From: Desulfovibrionaceae bacterium
GTDB lineage: Bacteria; Desulfobacterota; Desulfovibrionia; Desulfovibrionales; Desulfovibrionaceae
DNA length: 38,175 nt
Direction: 5' to 3'
Assembly (NCBI GenBank): GCA_016932995.1
Contig: JAFGBU010000047.1
Location: forward strand, 1-38,175
Part shown: one piece after another, positions 7,320 through 16,089 of the stretch
Position numbering within the stretch: position 1 is the stretch's first letter
Layout: each line of letters starts with the position of its first letter
Translations under genes and position numbers: made by a program
The notes under the pieces: model-generated
Databases searched by the model: none
Told to the model about the DNA's origin: nothing
The model's input: the letters and a program-made list of their open reading frames with translations, nothing else

Positions 7320-8381
7320 TCAGCACATCTGGGGGCCGCTGTCAACAGATGCGGCCTGGGCCCTGAGCTGCCCGCAGGCGGCCTGGATGTCCAGGCCCAT
7401 GCCCCGGCGCAGGGTCGCGGTCAGGCCCTTGTCCCAGAGCAGCCGCTCAAAGGCCAGGACCGCCTCCTGGTCCGGGGCCTGGTAGGGTATGCCCGGACAG
7501 GGGTTGAAGGCGATCAGGTTGACCTTGCACCTGCGTCCGGAGAGCAGCCGGGCCAGCTGCCGGGCGTGGTCCAGGGAGTCGTTTACCCCCTTGAGCAGCA
7601 GGTACTCGTAGGTGATGCGCTCCCTGGGCCTGAGCGGGTAGCGGTCCAGGCAGGCCATGAGCTCGGAAAGGGGCACCCGGGCGGCCCGGGGCATGATCCT
7701 GGCCCGCAGCTCCTGGTTCGGGGCGTGCAGGGACACGGCCGGCAGGGCCAGGCCGCTTCTGCCCAGGGCCTCCAGGCCCTCGGGCAGGCCCACGGTGGAC
7801 ACCGTGGTCCGGCGCGGGGAAAAGCCCAGGCCCAGGGGGTGGCCCAGGGCGCTGAGGGCCCTGAGCACCTCGTCCAGGTTCTGGAGCGGCTCGCCCATGC
7901 CCATGAACACCAGGTTCTTGAGCGGGTCCAGGCCGTGGTCCTCCAGGTACCTGCGGCCCACCAGGACCTGACCGAGTATCTCGGCCAGGTTCAGGTTGCG
8001 CTCCAGGCCCATGCGGCCGGTGTTGCAGAAGGTGCAGGCCATGGCGCAGCCGGCCTGGGTGGACAGGCACTGGGTGAACCGTCCGGGCCCGGGGATGAGC
8101 ACGCTCTCGATGAGCGCGCCGCCAAAGAGCCTGAGCAGGAACTTGACCGTGTTGTCGCGGCTGACCAGGGTCCGGACGGTCTCGGGCCAGACGATCCCGA
8201 CCCTTTGGGCCAGCCCGGCCCTCAGGTCCTTGGACAGGTTGGTCATCTCCGCGAAGTCCCGGCAGCCCTTTTGCCACATCCACTGCCAGAGTTGTGCGGC
8301 GCGGAACGCGGGCTGGCCGAGCTCGTCGCGGACCAGGGCCTCGAGCTCGGAAAATGTGAGGTTCAGGAGGTTCACGGCCAA
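7320..8381 (-). CDS. rlmN: 23S rRNA (adenine-2503-C2)-/tRNA (adenine-37-C2)-methyltransferase
   Basis: This radical SAM enzyme methylates A2503 of 23S rRNA, and A37 of some tRNAs, using a methyl-cysteine intermediate. The 353-aa length is typical. The iron-sulfur motif is C112-x3-C116-x2-C119 (GCAMACTFC). GMGEPLQN and STVGLP follow, and the resolving cysteine is C336 in GLDIQAACGQL. The RlmN N-terminal accessory domain is present (LTFSELEALVRDELGQPAFRAAQ). It ends 58 bases before the riboswitch, with no obvious terminator. It is the last gene of the minus-strand run that includes pyrB and pyrC. Confidence 0.96.
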   Translation of the reverse strand: MAVNLLNLTFSELEALVRDELGQPAFRAAQLWQWMWQKGCRDFAEMTNLSKDLRAGLAQRVGIVWPETVRTLVSRDNTVKFLLRLFGGALIESVLIPGPGRFTQCLSTQAGCAMACTFCNTGRMGLERNLNLAEILGQVLVGRRYLEDHGLDPLKNLVFMGMGEPLQNLDEVLRALSALGHPLGLGFSPRRTTVSTVGLPEGLEALGRSGLALPAVSLHAPNQELRARIMPRAARVPLSELMACLDRYPLRPRERITYEYLLLKGVNDSLDHARQLARLLSGRRCKVNLIAFNPCPGIPYQAPDQEAVLAFERLLWDKGLTATLRRGMGLDIQAACGQLRAQAASVDSGPQMC

Positions 8382-8424
8382 TAGATAAGGCCCCCGGCGG
8401 CCGGGGCAAGGCCCCTGGCGGCCG

Positions 8425-9756
8425 CTATCCGAGCCTTTCGGTGTCCTTGTACCTCTTGACGAACTCCCGGGCCTCGTCAGGGCCGGTCACGTCCCCGGCG
8501 ATCTGGGCCTTGAGCAGGGCCTCGCGCATCACGCCCACGGCCGGGCCGGGCCTGAGCCCGGTGGCCTGCATGATCTCGTTGCCGTTGAGCAGGGGCTCCA
8601 GGACCTCCTCGGGCATGTCCGCGCGTTCGAGCATCTTCATGTTGTGATTGAACTCGCGGTAGCTGCCGTTTCTGGCCTTGAGGTCGGCCCGGAATATCTC
8701 GATCAGCCTGGGGTACTCGTCCAGGCTCTTGAAGCGCCGGATGCCCTTGTCCGTGAGCATGAAGTGGAAGCGCATGTGGTGGCGGACCAGAAAGCAGATC
8801 AGGTCGATGTCCTCCTGGGGGAAACGCAGCCTGGTCAGTATCTTGCGCGTGACCTTGGCCCCGACCCGGTGGTGCTGCAAAAAGCTCCACTGGCCGTTGC
8901 TGTACTCCGCGGTGTACAGCTTGCCCACGTCGTGGAACAGGCAGGCCATGGTCCCGTACCAGTCATAGGGGAGCTCCTCGGGATAGCGGCGCATGACCTC
9001 CAGGGTGTGGTCGAGCACGCTCTCCTCGCCCTCGTCCGGGTTCTTGATCTGCCTGACCCGGGACAGGGCCGCAATCTCGGGGATGAGCGAGTGCATGATC
9101 TGGGAGTCGAAGAGCAGCTTGGCGAACAGCCACATGTTCTCGGCCTCGACCTTGCGCCACTCGTCCATGATCTCGGAGACCGAGACGTAGTCCGTGACCC
9201 GGCGCGCCCCGCGCACTATGGCCATCCAGGTGTTGGCCTCCACGGCCAGGTTGTAGTTGGCCGCAAAGCGCAGGGCGCGCACGGCCAGGACATAGTCGCG
9301 CTTCAGGGTCTGGTCGGGCAGGCCCTTGAGGCTAACAAAGCCCTCGGACAGGTCGGCGAAGCCCTCGTACATGTCCTTGGCCCTGGGGATCAGCGGGCAG
9401 ACCGAGGACAGCGGGGTCTCGCCCTTCTTCTCCAGCACCTTGAGCATCCTGGGCGTGAACAGGGCCACGGTCTCGTCCGGATGGGCGGCGTCGGCCACGT
9501 CGGCCGGGTAGAAGTAGTAGGTGACCCCGGCCTGGCCCAGGGTCCCGGTGACCGTCTCCTCGGCCGAGGCCTGGACCCCGGGGAACAGCCTGCGCAGGTC
9601 CTCCAGGCCCAGCTCGGTGCAGATGTCCAGGGCGCTTTCCCGGTCCGGGCCCTCCAGGGTCAGCTCCTGGAGCCTGGCGTTGACCACGTACGCGTCATAG
9701 CCGTTGCGCATGATGGTCTTGCAGATGCCCACCGCGTCCTTGAATGGCTGGCCCAT
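8425..9756 (-). CDS. HD-domain protein of the poly(A) polymerase/CCA-adding family with degenerate nucleotidyltransferase
   Basis: A 443-aa protein with the layout of a bacterial tRNA nucleotidyltransferase: an N-terminal NTase-like half, the helical segment RDYVLAVRALRFAANYNLAVE (which matches the RNA-binding-domain start of CCA enzymes), and a C-terminal HD domain with LDHTLEVM, FHDVGKL and RHHMRFH. The NTase active site looks lost. Where the family has GG-x-RD, this protein reads NARLQE, and where it has DxD it reads ALD (first acid replaced by Ala). The HD residues are intact, so a phosphohydrolase or nucleotide-binding role is more likely than CCA addition. ATG at 9756 is chosen for its CGGAGGAC site. 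An upstream ATG at 9825 overlaps the pyrC stop as ATGA and is possible. Function not known. Confidence 0.75.
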   Translation of the reverse strand: MGQPFKDAVGICKTIMRNGYDAYVVNARLQELTLEGPDRESALDICTELGLEDLRRLFPGVQASAEETVTGTLGQAGVTYYFYPADVADAAHPDETVALFTPRMLKVLEKKGETPLSSVCPLIPRAKDMYEGFADLSEGFVSLKGLPDQTLKRDYVLAVRALRFAANYNLAVEANTWMAIVRGARRVTDYVSVSEIMDEWRKVEAENMWLFAKLLFDSQIMHSLIPEIAALSRVRQIKNPDEGEESVLDHTLEVMRRYPEELPYDWYGTMACLFHDVGKLYTAEYSNGQWSFLQHHRVGAKVTRKILTRLRFPQEDIDLICFLVRHHMRFHFMLTDKGIRRFKSLDEYPRLIEIFRADLKARNGSYREFNHNMKMLERADMPEEVLEPLLNGNEIMQATGLRPGPAVGVMREALLKAQIAGDVTGPDEAREFVKRYKDTERLG

Positions 9757-9821
9757 GGGGCGTCCTCCGTTTTCATCGTCGCCGGCCGCGTTGCGGCCGC
9801 GTTTTTCAAGCTGATGATTGA

Positions 9822-11108
9822 TCATACAATTTTCCTGCCCCCGAGAAAATGGGCCCTGACCCGGCCCTCCAGGGTCCGGCCCAAGAACGGGGTGTTGGCG
9901 GCCTTGGAATGCAGGCTGTCCGGGCAGACCAGCCAGGACCGGCCGGGGTCGAAGAGCACGAAGTCCGCCGGGTCCCCGGGCCTGAAGCGGTTGAGCGGCA
10001 GGTCGAACAGGCCGCAGGGCGCCTCGGCCCACAGCCGCACCAGGTCCCCGGCCGTGAGCTCGCCCTCCCGGACCAGGGTCCAGGTCAGGGCCAGGGCCGT
10101 GTCCAGGCCGCAGACCCCGCAGGGCGCGGCGTCGAACTCGACCTCCTTTTCGCAGTCCGCGTGCGGGGCGTGGTCCGTGACCAAGATGTCCACCACCCCC
10201 TCGCGCACGGCCTGGCGCAGGGCCAGCACGTCGTCCCTGGTGCGCAGGGGCGGGTTGACCTTGGCCAGGGAGTCGAAGCCCGCGGCCCGCTCCTCGGTCA
10301 GCAGCAGGTAGTGCGGGCAGGTCTCGGCCGTGACCCTGACCCCGCGGGACTTGGCCCAGGCGATGAGCTCCACGGTCCTGCGGCAGGACACGTGGGCCAG
10401 GTGCACGGGGAGGTCCAGGTACTCGGCCAGGAGCACGTCCCTGGCCGCCTGGATGGTCTCGGCCACGTCCGGCTGGCCGTCCAGGCCCAGGCGTCCGGAC
10501 AAGACCCCGTCGTTGACCCCCGAGGCCGGGTTCATGGACGGGTCCTCGCAGTGGTCGATGACCCGCCTGCCCAGGTCCGAGGCGTACTCCATGGCCCGGC
10601 GCATGACCTCGGAGCTGGACACCGGAACCCCGTCGTTGGAAAAGGCCACGCACCCGGCCTCGGCCAGCTCGGCCATGGGCGCCAGCTCCCTGCCGGCCAG
10701 GCCCCTGGTCAGGGCCCCGATCGGAAACAGCCTGGGGCCGCGCGGCCAGGAGTCTTTCGCCCGGTCGAGCATGAGCTCGGTGACCGAGGCGCTGTCGTTG
10801 ACCGGGTTGGTGTTGGCCATGCACATGACGTTGCCGAACCCGCCGTGGGCCGCGGCCGAGAGCCCGGAGGCGATGTCCTCCTTGTACTCGTATCCCGGCT
10901 CGCGCAGGTGGGTGTGGGCGTCGGTCAGGCTGGGCAGGAGAACCAGACCCGAGGCGTCGATCTCCTCGGCCTCGCCGGCCGGGGTCTTCCCGGCCGCGGG
11001 CGCGAGCTCCAACACCTTGCCCCTGGCCACCAGGAGGTCCACCCTGCGGCCCTTGCCCCTGCCGTCCGGCAGGGTCGCGCCGCGCACCGCGAGTTGGCAT
11101 CCGGACAT
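9822..11108 (-). CDS. pyrC: Dihydroorotase
   Basis: The enzyme closes carbamoyl-aspartate to dihydroorotate, the third step of pyrimidine synthesis. The 428-aa class I amidohydrolase shows the metal-binding DAHTHLREPG (residues 63-72), MCMANTNPVND, VIDHCEDP, VHLAHVSC and the catalytic Asp in VTDHAPHA. Because the HxH pair and later His/Asp residues are kept, it should be active rather than the inactive PyrC-prime found next to pyrB in some bacteria. It lies 9 bases after pyrB on the same strand, which suits a joint ATCase-DHOase complex. Confidence 0.94.
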   Translation of the reverse strand: MSGCQLAVRGATLPDGRGKGRRVDLLVARGKVLELAPAAGKTPAGEAEEIDASGLVLLPSLTDAHTHLREPGYEYKEDIASGLSAAAHGGFGNVMCMANTNPVNDSASVTELMLDRAKDSWPRGPRLFPIGALTRGLAGRELAPMAELAEAGCVAFSNDGVPVSSSEVMRRAMEYASDLGRRVIDHCEDPSMNPASGVNDGVLSGRLGLDGQPDVAETIQAARDVLLAEYLDLPVHLAHVSCRRTVELIAWAKSRGVRVTAETCPHYLLLTEERAAGFDSLAKVNPPLRTRDDVLALRQAVREGVVDILVTDHAPHADCEKEVEFDAAPCGVCGLDTALALTWTLVREGELTAGDLVRLWAEAPCGLFDLPLNRFRPGDPADFVLFDPGRSWLVCPDSLHSKAANTPFLGRTLEGRVRAHFLGGRKIV

Positions 11109-11117
11109 CGGCTCCTC

Positions 11118-12047
11118 CTATTCGTTGGTCTTTCTGCTCAGGAAAAGGAACAGCAGGGCCATGCGCACGGCCAGGCCGCCGGCCACCTGCTCCAGGATCA
11201 GGCTCTCCGGGCTGTCGGCCAGATCCGAGTCGATCTCCACGCCCCGGTTGATCGGGCCCGGGTGCATGACAAAGGCGCCCTTTGCGGCCCGGTCCAGGTG
11301 CCTGCGGCCGAGGCCGAAGAGCCTGGCGTACTCGCGCAGGTCCGGCAGCAGCCCGGCCTGCTGGCGCTCGAGCTGGAGCCTCAGGCACATGACCGCGTCC
11401 ACGCCGCGCACGGCCTGGTCCAGGTCGCGGTGCACGCCGACCGGCCAGGTCTCGACCCCGGAGGGCATCAGGGTGCGCGGGCCGCAGAGCCTGACCTTGA
11501 CCCCGAGCCTGTCCAGCAGGATGACGTTGGACCTGGCCACCCGGCTGTGGGCGACATCGCCCAGGATGAGCAGGGTCCTGCCCTTGAACCCCCCCCAGGC
11601 CTCGGACAGGGTGAAGGCGTCCAGCAGGGCCTGGGTCGGGTGGGCGTGGCGGCCGTCCCCGGCGTTTATCACGCAGCAGTCCAGGCGCTCGGCCAGAAAC
11701 TGGGCCGCCCCGCTGGACGAGTGACGGATGACGATGGCGTCCGGGCTCATGGCCTGGAGGGTCAGGGCGGTGTCCTTGAGGGTCTCGCCCTTTTTCAGGC
11801 TGCTGCCGGTCGCGGACAGGGAAAAGGTGTCCGCGGAGAGCCGCTTTCCGGCCACGTCAAAGGAGGTCTTGGTCCTGGTGCTCGGCTCGGCGAAGAACAG
11901 GACCACGCTCTTGCCCCTGAGCGTGGGGACCTTCTTCACCGACCTGGAGTTTATCTCCCGGAAGTAGCGGGCGGTCTCGAACAGCGAGGCGACCTCCCGG
12001 GTCGAGAGCTGGGACACGTCCAACAAGTCCTTGTGCAGCCACTGCAT
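11118..12047 (-). CDS. pyrB: Aspartate carbamoyltransferase catalytic subunit
   Basis: The enzyme transfers a carbamoyl group from carbamoyl phosphate to aspartate, the committed step of pyrimidine synthesis. The carbamoyl-phosphate loop STRT (residues 56-59 in [13 protein letters not shown]) and the [11 protein letters not shown] motif are both present. I chose ATG at 12047 ([10 protein letters not shown]) because an AGGGGA site lies 7 bases upstream and the resulting 309 aa fits the family. An in-frame ATG at 12068 would add seven residues. No pyrI regulatory subunit is present, so regulation may depend on association with PyrC. Confidence 0.94.
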   Translation of the reverse strand: MQWLHKDLLDVSQLSTREVASLFETARYFREINSRSVKKVPTLRGKSVVLFFAEPSTRTKTSFDVAGKRLSADTFSLSATGSSLKKGETLKDTALTLQAMSPDAIVIRHSSSGAAQFLAERLDCCVINAGDGRHAHPTQALLDAFTLSEAWGGFKGRTLLILGDVAHSRVARSNVILLDRLGVKVRLCGPRTLMPSGVETWPVGVHRDLDQAVRGVDAVMCLRLQLERQQAGLLPDLREYARLFGLGRRHLDRAAKGAFVMHPGPINRGVEIDSDLADSPESLILEQVAGGLAVRMALLFLFLSRKTNE

Positions 12048-12071
12048 GTCGTCGTCCCCTGTGGGCATTGG

Positions 12072-13220
12072 TTAGGCCGCCCGGCCCAGGGCCCGCGAAA
12101 GGGCCTCGGGCACCACGCTGAACAGGGCCCTCTTTCCCGGGGCCAGGCTGCCGAAGTCCCGCTCCAGGCCCAGGGCCCGGGCGGGGTTCGCGGTGACCAG
12201 CCGAAGCGCCCCGGCCAGGTCCAGGGGCCCGTCAAAGCGCTCGGCCAGATATCGGGCCTCGTTCCAGAGGTTCAGGTCCGTGTTGGAGGCCAGGGAGTCC
12301 GTGCCCAGGCAGACGTTCACCCCGGCCCGGACCAGGTCCTCCCACGGCGCGCGGCCCACGCCGATGAAGGCGTTGCTGCGCGGGCACAGGCACACGCTGG
12401 CCCCGGTTCGGGCCAGGTCCGCCACCTCGCGGCGCGACAGGCGCACGCAGTGCACGGCCAGGACCCCGGGGTCCAAGAGCCCGAGCTCCAGGGCGTAGGC
12501 CAGGGGCGTCTTGCCCGGCGGGACAAAGCCCTTGAGCAGGCCCCTGTCTCTCAATATATCGGCAAAAAGGCCCGAGCCGTCCAGAAGAATGTTTTCCTCG
12601 TCCCGGTGCTCGGCCAGGTGCAGGGAAAAGGGCAGGCCCCTGCGCCTGCTCTGGTCCCTGGCCCGGCGCAGGGCCTCGGGGCTGGTCGAGTACAGGGCGT
12701 GCCCGGCCGCGGCCGCGCGGCCGCGGCCCCAGGCGCGGTCGAGCAGGTCCGCGGGATACGGCCTGCCCGGGCCGTGGCCCACGGCCTCCACGAAGAGCAC
12801 AAAAAAAAGGCCGGAATCGTCAAGGATCCCGGCCACGGCCTCGGCGTTCCTGGTGGCGGTGTCGGCGACGAACGCCGTGCCGCTGTCCGCCAGCTCAAGG
12901 CAGGCGGATTTCACGGCCTCCGAGTCGAAGCCGCGCCCGGCCGCGGCCATAAGCCCCGTGACCCAGGCCGCGAAGCCCCGGCCCGAGGGGGCCCGGCCGC
13001 GCAGGCCCGAGAACTCCAGGTGGCTGTGGGCGTTGATCAGGGCCGGGGCCACGGTCGCCTCGCCCAGGTCCCTGACCGGCCCTGAAAAGCCCCTGGCCAG
13101 GGCGGCGTAGGTCCCGACCTCCAGGATGCGCCCCTGGTCGTGGATTATGGCCGCGTCCTGGATGAACGGCCTGTCCGGGGTCATTACCGCGGCCCTGGCC
13201 GCGCGCAAGAGTTCCGCCAT
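12072..13220 (-). CDS. Amidohydrolase of the TRZ/ATZ (MTA/SAH/aminofutalosine deaminase-like) family
   Basis: A 382-aa metal-dependent hydrolase of the COG0402 type. Metal-binding and catalytic residues are visible in the expected order: H65 and H67 in NAHSHLEF, LHLAEHRDEE, AVHCVRLS and GTDSLASN. The short length plus ALINAHSHLEFSG and CPRSN resemble S-adenosylhomocysteine, methylthioadenosine and aminofutalosine deaminases. In an anaerobe that uses the futalosine route to menaquinone, the last is an attractive but unproven assignment. It ends 4 bases before the longer possible pyrB start and 24 bases before the chosen one. It might be read as a dihydroorotase relative because of its neighbours, but its motifs are those of purine and adenosyl deaminases. 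Confidence 0.7.
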   Translation of the reverse strand: MAELLRAARAAVMTPDRPFIQDAAIIHDQGRILEVGTYAALARGFSGPVRDLGEATVAPALINAHSHLEFSGLRGRAPSGRGFAAWVTGLMAAAGRGFDSEAVKSACLELADSGTAFVADTATRNAEAVAGILDDSGLFFVLFVEAVGHGPGRPYPADLLDRAWGRGRAAAAGHALYSTSPEALRRARDQSRRRGLPFSLHLAEHRDEENILLDGSGLFADILRDRGLLKGFVPPGKTPLAYALELGLLDPGVLAVHCVRLSRREVADLARTGASVCLCPRSNAFIGVGRAPWEDLVRAGVNVCLGTDSLASNTDLNLWNEARYLAERFDGPLDLAGALRLVTANPARALGLERDFGSLAPGKRALFSVVPEALSRALGRAA

Positions 13221-13317
13221 TGCTTGGTCCGGTTTTGGTTGCCGGCTCGGTACCTGATAGCGGTTTTCCCGGCGCTTGGAAACCGCCGGGCCGAACATTT
13301 TTTCCGGCCGGACGGCC

Positions 13318-14367
13318 CTAGTCCAGCTCAAAGAAGTCCTGGTCCCAGAACAAAAGCCCGCCGGGCCAAAGCCCGAGCCCGGCATAGTCCCCGGCCAGCT
13401 CCCGGCCGTGGCCCAATATCTCGCCCCTGTGCCTGGCGGGCGCGCGCAGCCGCCTCGGCGCCCGGCCCAGCTCCAGGACCCTGGCCCGGACCGCGTCGAG
13501 CAGGACCCGGGCCCGGACCGACTGGCCGAGGGCCGGGTGCCAGGGCCCGGCCAGGAGGTTTTCAACGAGCCCGGCCTCGGGCGCGAGCCCCATGCGGATG
13601 ACCGCGACCCCGGCGGACCACAACACGGGCAGGGCCCGGGACAGCTCGAGCACGGTCCGCTCCGGGTCCCAGGGCCGGTACCGGCCGCGCTCCCAGAGCC
13701 CGGCCAGGGCCGTGCCCCGGATGACCAGGCAGGGGTAGAGCCTGGCGCACTCGGGCCTGAGCCCGGCGGCCAGGGCCGCGTCCGCGGCGAACACGCCCGG
13801 CCGGTCCCCGGGCAGGCCGGGCATGAGCTGCACGCCCAGGCCCAGGCCCGCCTCCCGGACCATGCGGCAGGCCTCCAGGGCCGTGCGTCCGGAATAGCCC
13901 CGGCCCGAGGCCGCAAGGGCCTGGTCGTCGAAGCTCTGCACCCCGAGCTCGACCAGGTCGAGACCCAGGTCCCCGAGCTCGGCCAGCAGCCCCGGGTCCA
14001 CGGCGTCCGGCCGGGTCGAGCAGCGCACCCGGGAGACCTGGCCCCGCCGCTTGTAGGCCGCGGCCAGGCCCAGGAAACGGGCCGTCCAGTCCCCGGGCAG
14101 CAGGCTGAAGGTCCCGCCGTAAAAGGCCAGCTCAAAGGGCCGGTCCCCGGCCTCGGCGGCCCGGGCCAGGTCCTGCTCAAGGGACTCGTAGGCCTGCTCC
14201 GGGCCGACCACTCCCCGGCCGGTCTGCAAATGCTGGGCGCAGAACAGGCAGCGGCCCGGGCAGCCCAGGTAGGCCAGAAAAACGGGCCTGATCCGGGGCC
14301 TGATCCGGGGTCCTGTCCGGTCCGGCCCGGGGAGAAAGAAGCGCAGCGCGTCGGTGTCCTGAGCCAT
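13318..14367 (-). CDS. Radical SAM protein, Elp3-like without acetyltransferase domain
   Basis: A 349-aa radical SAM enzyme. The cluster motif is C36-x3-C40-x2-C43 in LGCPGRCLFCAQ, followed by LAFYGGTFSLLP, STRPDAV, VELGVQSFDDQ and VQLMPGLPGD. These are signatures of the Elp3/COG1243 group. The histone-acetyltransferase-like C-terminal domain of full Elp3 is missing, so the enzyme probably does something other than the standard wobble-uridine chemistry. Near the N-terminus RIRP occurs twice in tandem, from a 12-base DNA repeat (14284-14307). It starts 78 bases from the divergent nadE gene. Substrate unknown. Confidence 0.75.
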   Translation of the reverse strand: MAQDTDALRFFLPGPDRTGPRIRPRIRPVFLAYLGCPGRCLFCAQHLQTGRGVVGPEQAYESLEQDLARAAEAGDRPFELAFYGGTFSLLPGDWTARFLGLAAAYKRRGQVSRVRCSTRPDAVDPGLLAELGDLGLDLVELGVQSFDDQALAASGRGYSGRTALEACRMVREAGLGLGVQLMPGLPGDRPGVFAADAALAAGLRPECARLYPCLVIRGTALAGLWERGRYRPWDPERTVLELSRALPVLWSAGVAVIRMGLAPEAGLVENLLAGPWHPALGQSVRARVLLDAVRARVLELGRAPRRLRAPARHRGEILGHGRELAGDYAGLGLWPGGLLFWDQDFFELD

Positions 14368-14445
14368 TCGCCGGAGACTAGCAGGCCCGGGCCGGAAAGC
14401 ATAGGCCGCATTGCCCTTGCCGCCGCCATGGGCTAAACATCGAAA

Positions 14446-16086
14446 ATGAAGATCGGACTGCTCCAGGTCAACCCCGTGGTCGGCGACCTGGAGGGAAACG
14501 CGCGGCGCATCCTGGCCGCGGCCCGAAAGGCCGCGGTCCTGGGCGCGGACCTCTGCCTGACCCCGGAGCTGGCCCTTCTGGGCTACCCGCCCAGGGACCT
14601 GCTCCTGCTCCAAGGCCTGGCCGAGAAGTGCGGCCAAGCGGCCCGGGACCTGGCCAGGGACCTCAGGGGCCTGGTCCCGGTCCTGGTCGGCTCGATCGAG
14701 GCCAACCCGGGCCAGGGCAAGCCCCTGTTCAACTCCGGCCTGTGGCTTGAGCAGGGGGAGGTGAAGGGGTCCTTTCACAAGACCCTTTTGCCCTCCTACG
14801 ACGTGTTCGACGAGGCGCGCTACTTCGAGCCCGGCCAGGGCCCGGGGTTTCTGGACTTAAAGGGCCGGGTCCTGGCCGTGACCGTGTGCGAGGACGCCTG
14901 GAACGACGCGGGGTTCTGGCCCCGGCGCAACTACCGCCGCGACCCCCTGGAAGAGGCCGCGCAACGTTCGCCCGCGGTCCTTCTCAACCTGGCCGCCTCG
15001 CCCTTCTCCCTGGGCAAGCAGGCCCTGCGCGAGGCCCTGTTCTCGGCCGCGGCCAAAAAACACGGCGCGGCCTTTGTCTCCTGCAACCAGGTCGGAGGCA
15101 ACGACGACCTGGTCTTTGACGGCCGCAGCTGCGCCTTTTCCCGGTCCGGGGAGCTCGTGGCCCGGGCCTCGGCCTTTGCCGAGGACGTCCTGGTTCTCGA
15201 CCCGGAGGCCGGGCCGGGGACGATCCGGGACGACGACTTCGGCCGGGAGTCCGAGACCTGGCGGGCCCTGATCCTGGGCCTGGGCGACTACTTCGCCAAG
15301 AGCTCGTTTTCGCGGGCCATTGTCGGGCTGTCCGGGGGCGTGGACTCGGCCGTGACCGCGGCCGTGGCCAGCCAGGCCCTGGGTCCGAAAAACGTCCTGG
15401 GCGTGCTCATGCCCTCGCCCTTCTCCAGCCCCGGGAGCCTGGACGACTCCAAGGTCCTGGCCGCGAACCTGGGGATCGAGACGTTGATCCTGCCCATCCG
15501 CGGGGTGATGAACGCCTTTGAGTCCGCCCTGGCCGAGGCCTTTGCCGACCGGCAAAGGGACGTGACCGAGGAGAACATCCAGGCCCGCATCCGGGGCGTG
15601 CTGCTCATGGCCCTGTCCAACAAGCTGGGCGGCCTGGTCCTGACCACGGGCAACAAGAGCGAGCTGGCCGTGGGCTACTGCACCATCTACGGGGACATGG
15701 CCGGGGGTCTGGCGGTCATCTCGGACCTGCCCAAGACCGCGGTCTACGCCCTGGCCCGCTGGATCAACCAAAAGCTGGGCCAGACCATTCCCGAGGCGAT
15801 CCTGAAAAAGCCGCCCTCGGCCGAGCTCAGGCCCGGCCAGACCGACCGGGACAGCCTGCCGGCCTACGAGGTCCTGGACGAGATACTCAGGCTGCACATC
15901 GAAAAGGGCCTGGGCGCGGAGGCCATTGCCACGGCCGGGTTCGATCCGGCCACCGCGCGCCGGGTCCTGGCCATGGTCGCGGCGGCCGAGTTCAAGCGCC
16001 GCCAGGCCGTGCCCGGCATCAAGATCAGGGAGCGTTCCTTCGGGACCGGCTGGCGCATGCCCCTGGCCTGCAAGAGGCCGTTCTGA
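14446..16086 (+). CDS. nadE: Glutamine-dependent NAD+ synthetase
   Basis: The enzyme converts nicotinic acid adenine dinucleotide to NAD+ using ammonia released from glutamine. The 546-aa protein has an N-terminal nitrilase-type glutaminase with the triad E41 (TPELALLGYPPRD), K112 (FHKTLLPSYDVF) and C148 (VTVCEDAW). Its C-terminal synthetase has the PP-loop SGGVDS at residues 296-301, plus TTGNKSELAVGY and KPPSAELRPGQTD. ATG at 14446 has no obvious Shine-Dalgarno sequence. It is a single-gene plus-strand unit flanked by minus-strand genes, and ends only 3 bases from the end of gspC. Confidence 0.96.
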   Translation: MKIGLLQVNPVVGDLEGNARRILAAARKAAVLGADLCLTPELALLGYPPRDLLLLQGLAEKCGQAARDLARDLRGLVPVLVGSIEANPGQGKPLFNSGLWLEQGEVKGSFHKTLLPSYDVFDEARYFEPGQGPGFLDLKGRVLAVTVCEDAWNDAGFWPRRNYRRDPLEEAAQRSPAVLLNLAASPFSLGKQALREALFSAAAKKHGAAFVSCNQVGGNDDLVFDGRSCAFSRSGELVARASAFAEDVLVLDPEAGPGTIRDDDFGRESETWRALILGLGDYFAKSSFSRAIVGLSGGVDSAVTAAVASQALGPKNVLGVLMPSPFSSPGSLDDSKVLAANLGIETLILPIRGVMNAFESALAEAFADRQRDVTEENIQARIRGVLLMALSNKLGGLVLTTGNKSELAVGYCTIYGDMAGGLAVISDLPKTAVYALARWINQKLGQTIPEAILKKPPSAELRPGQTDRDSLPAYEVLDEILRLHIEKGLGAEAIATAGFDPATARRVLAMVAAAEFKRRQAVPGIKIRERSFGTGWRMPLACKRPF

Positions 16087-16089
16087 GGC

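Noticed and set aside
9849-13085. Plus-strand open frame of over 1,000 codons across pyrC, pyrB and the amidohydrolase
   Set aside because: It is antisense to three confidently identified genes and reads as low-complexity Gly/Gln/Pro/His sequence.
13221-13317. Possible terminator between the radical SAM gene and the amidohydrolase
   Set aside because: Short competing stems exist (CCGGCG with CGCCGG; GCGGTTT with AAACCGC), but no T tract follows on the minus strand.
14368-14445. Divergent promoters between the radical SAM gene and nadE
   Set aside because: The best plus-strand candidate (TTGCCC-17-TAAACA) is weak and would start at the ATG; nothing convincing on the minus strand.
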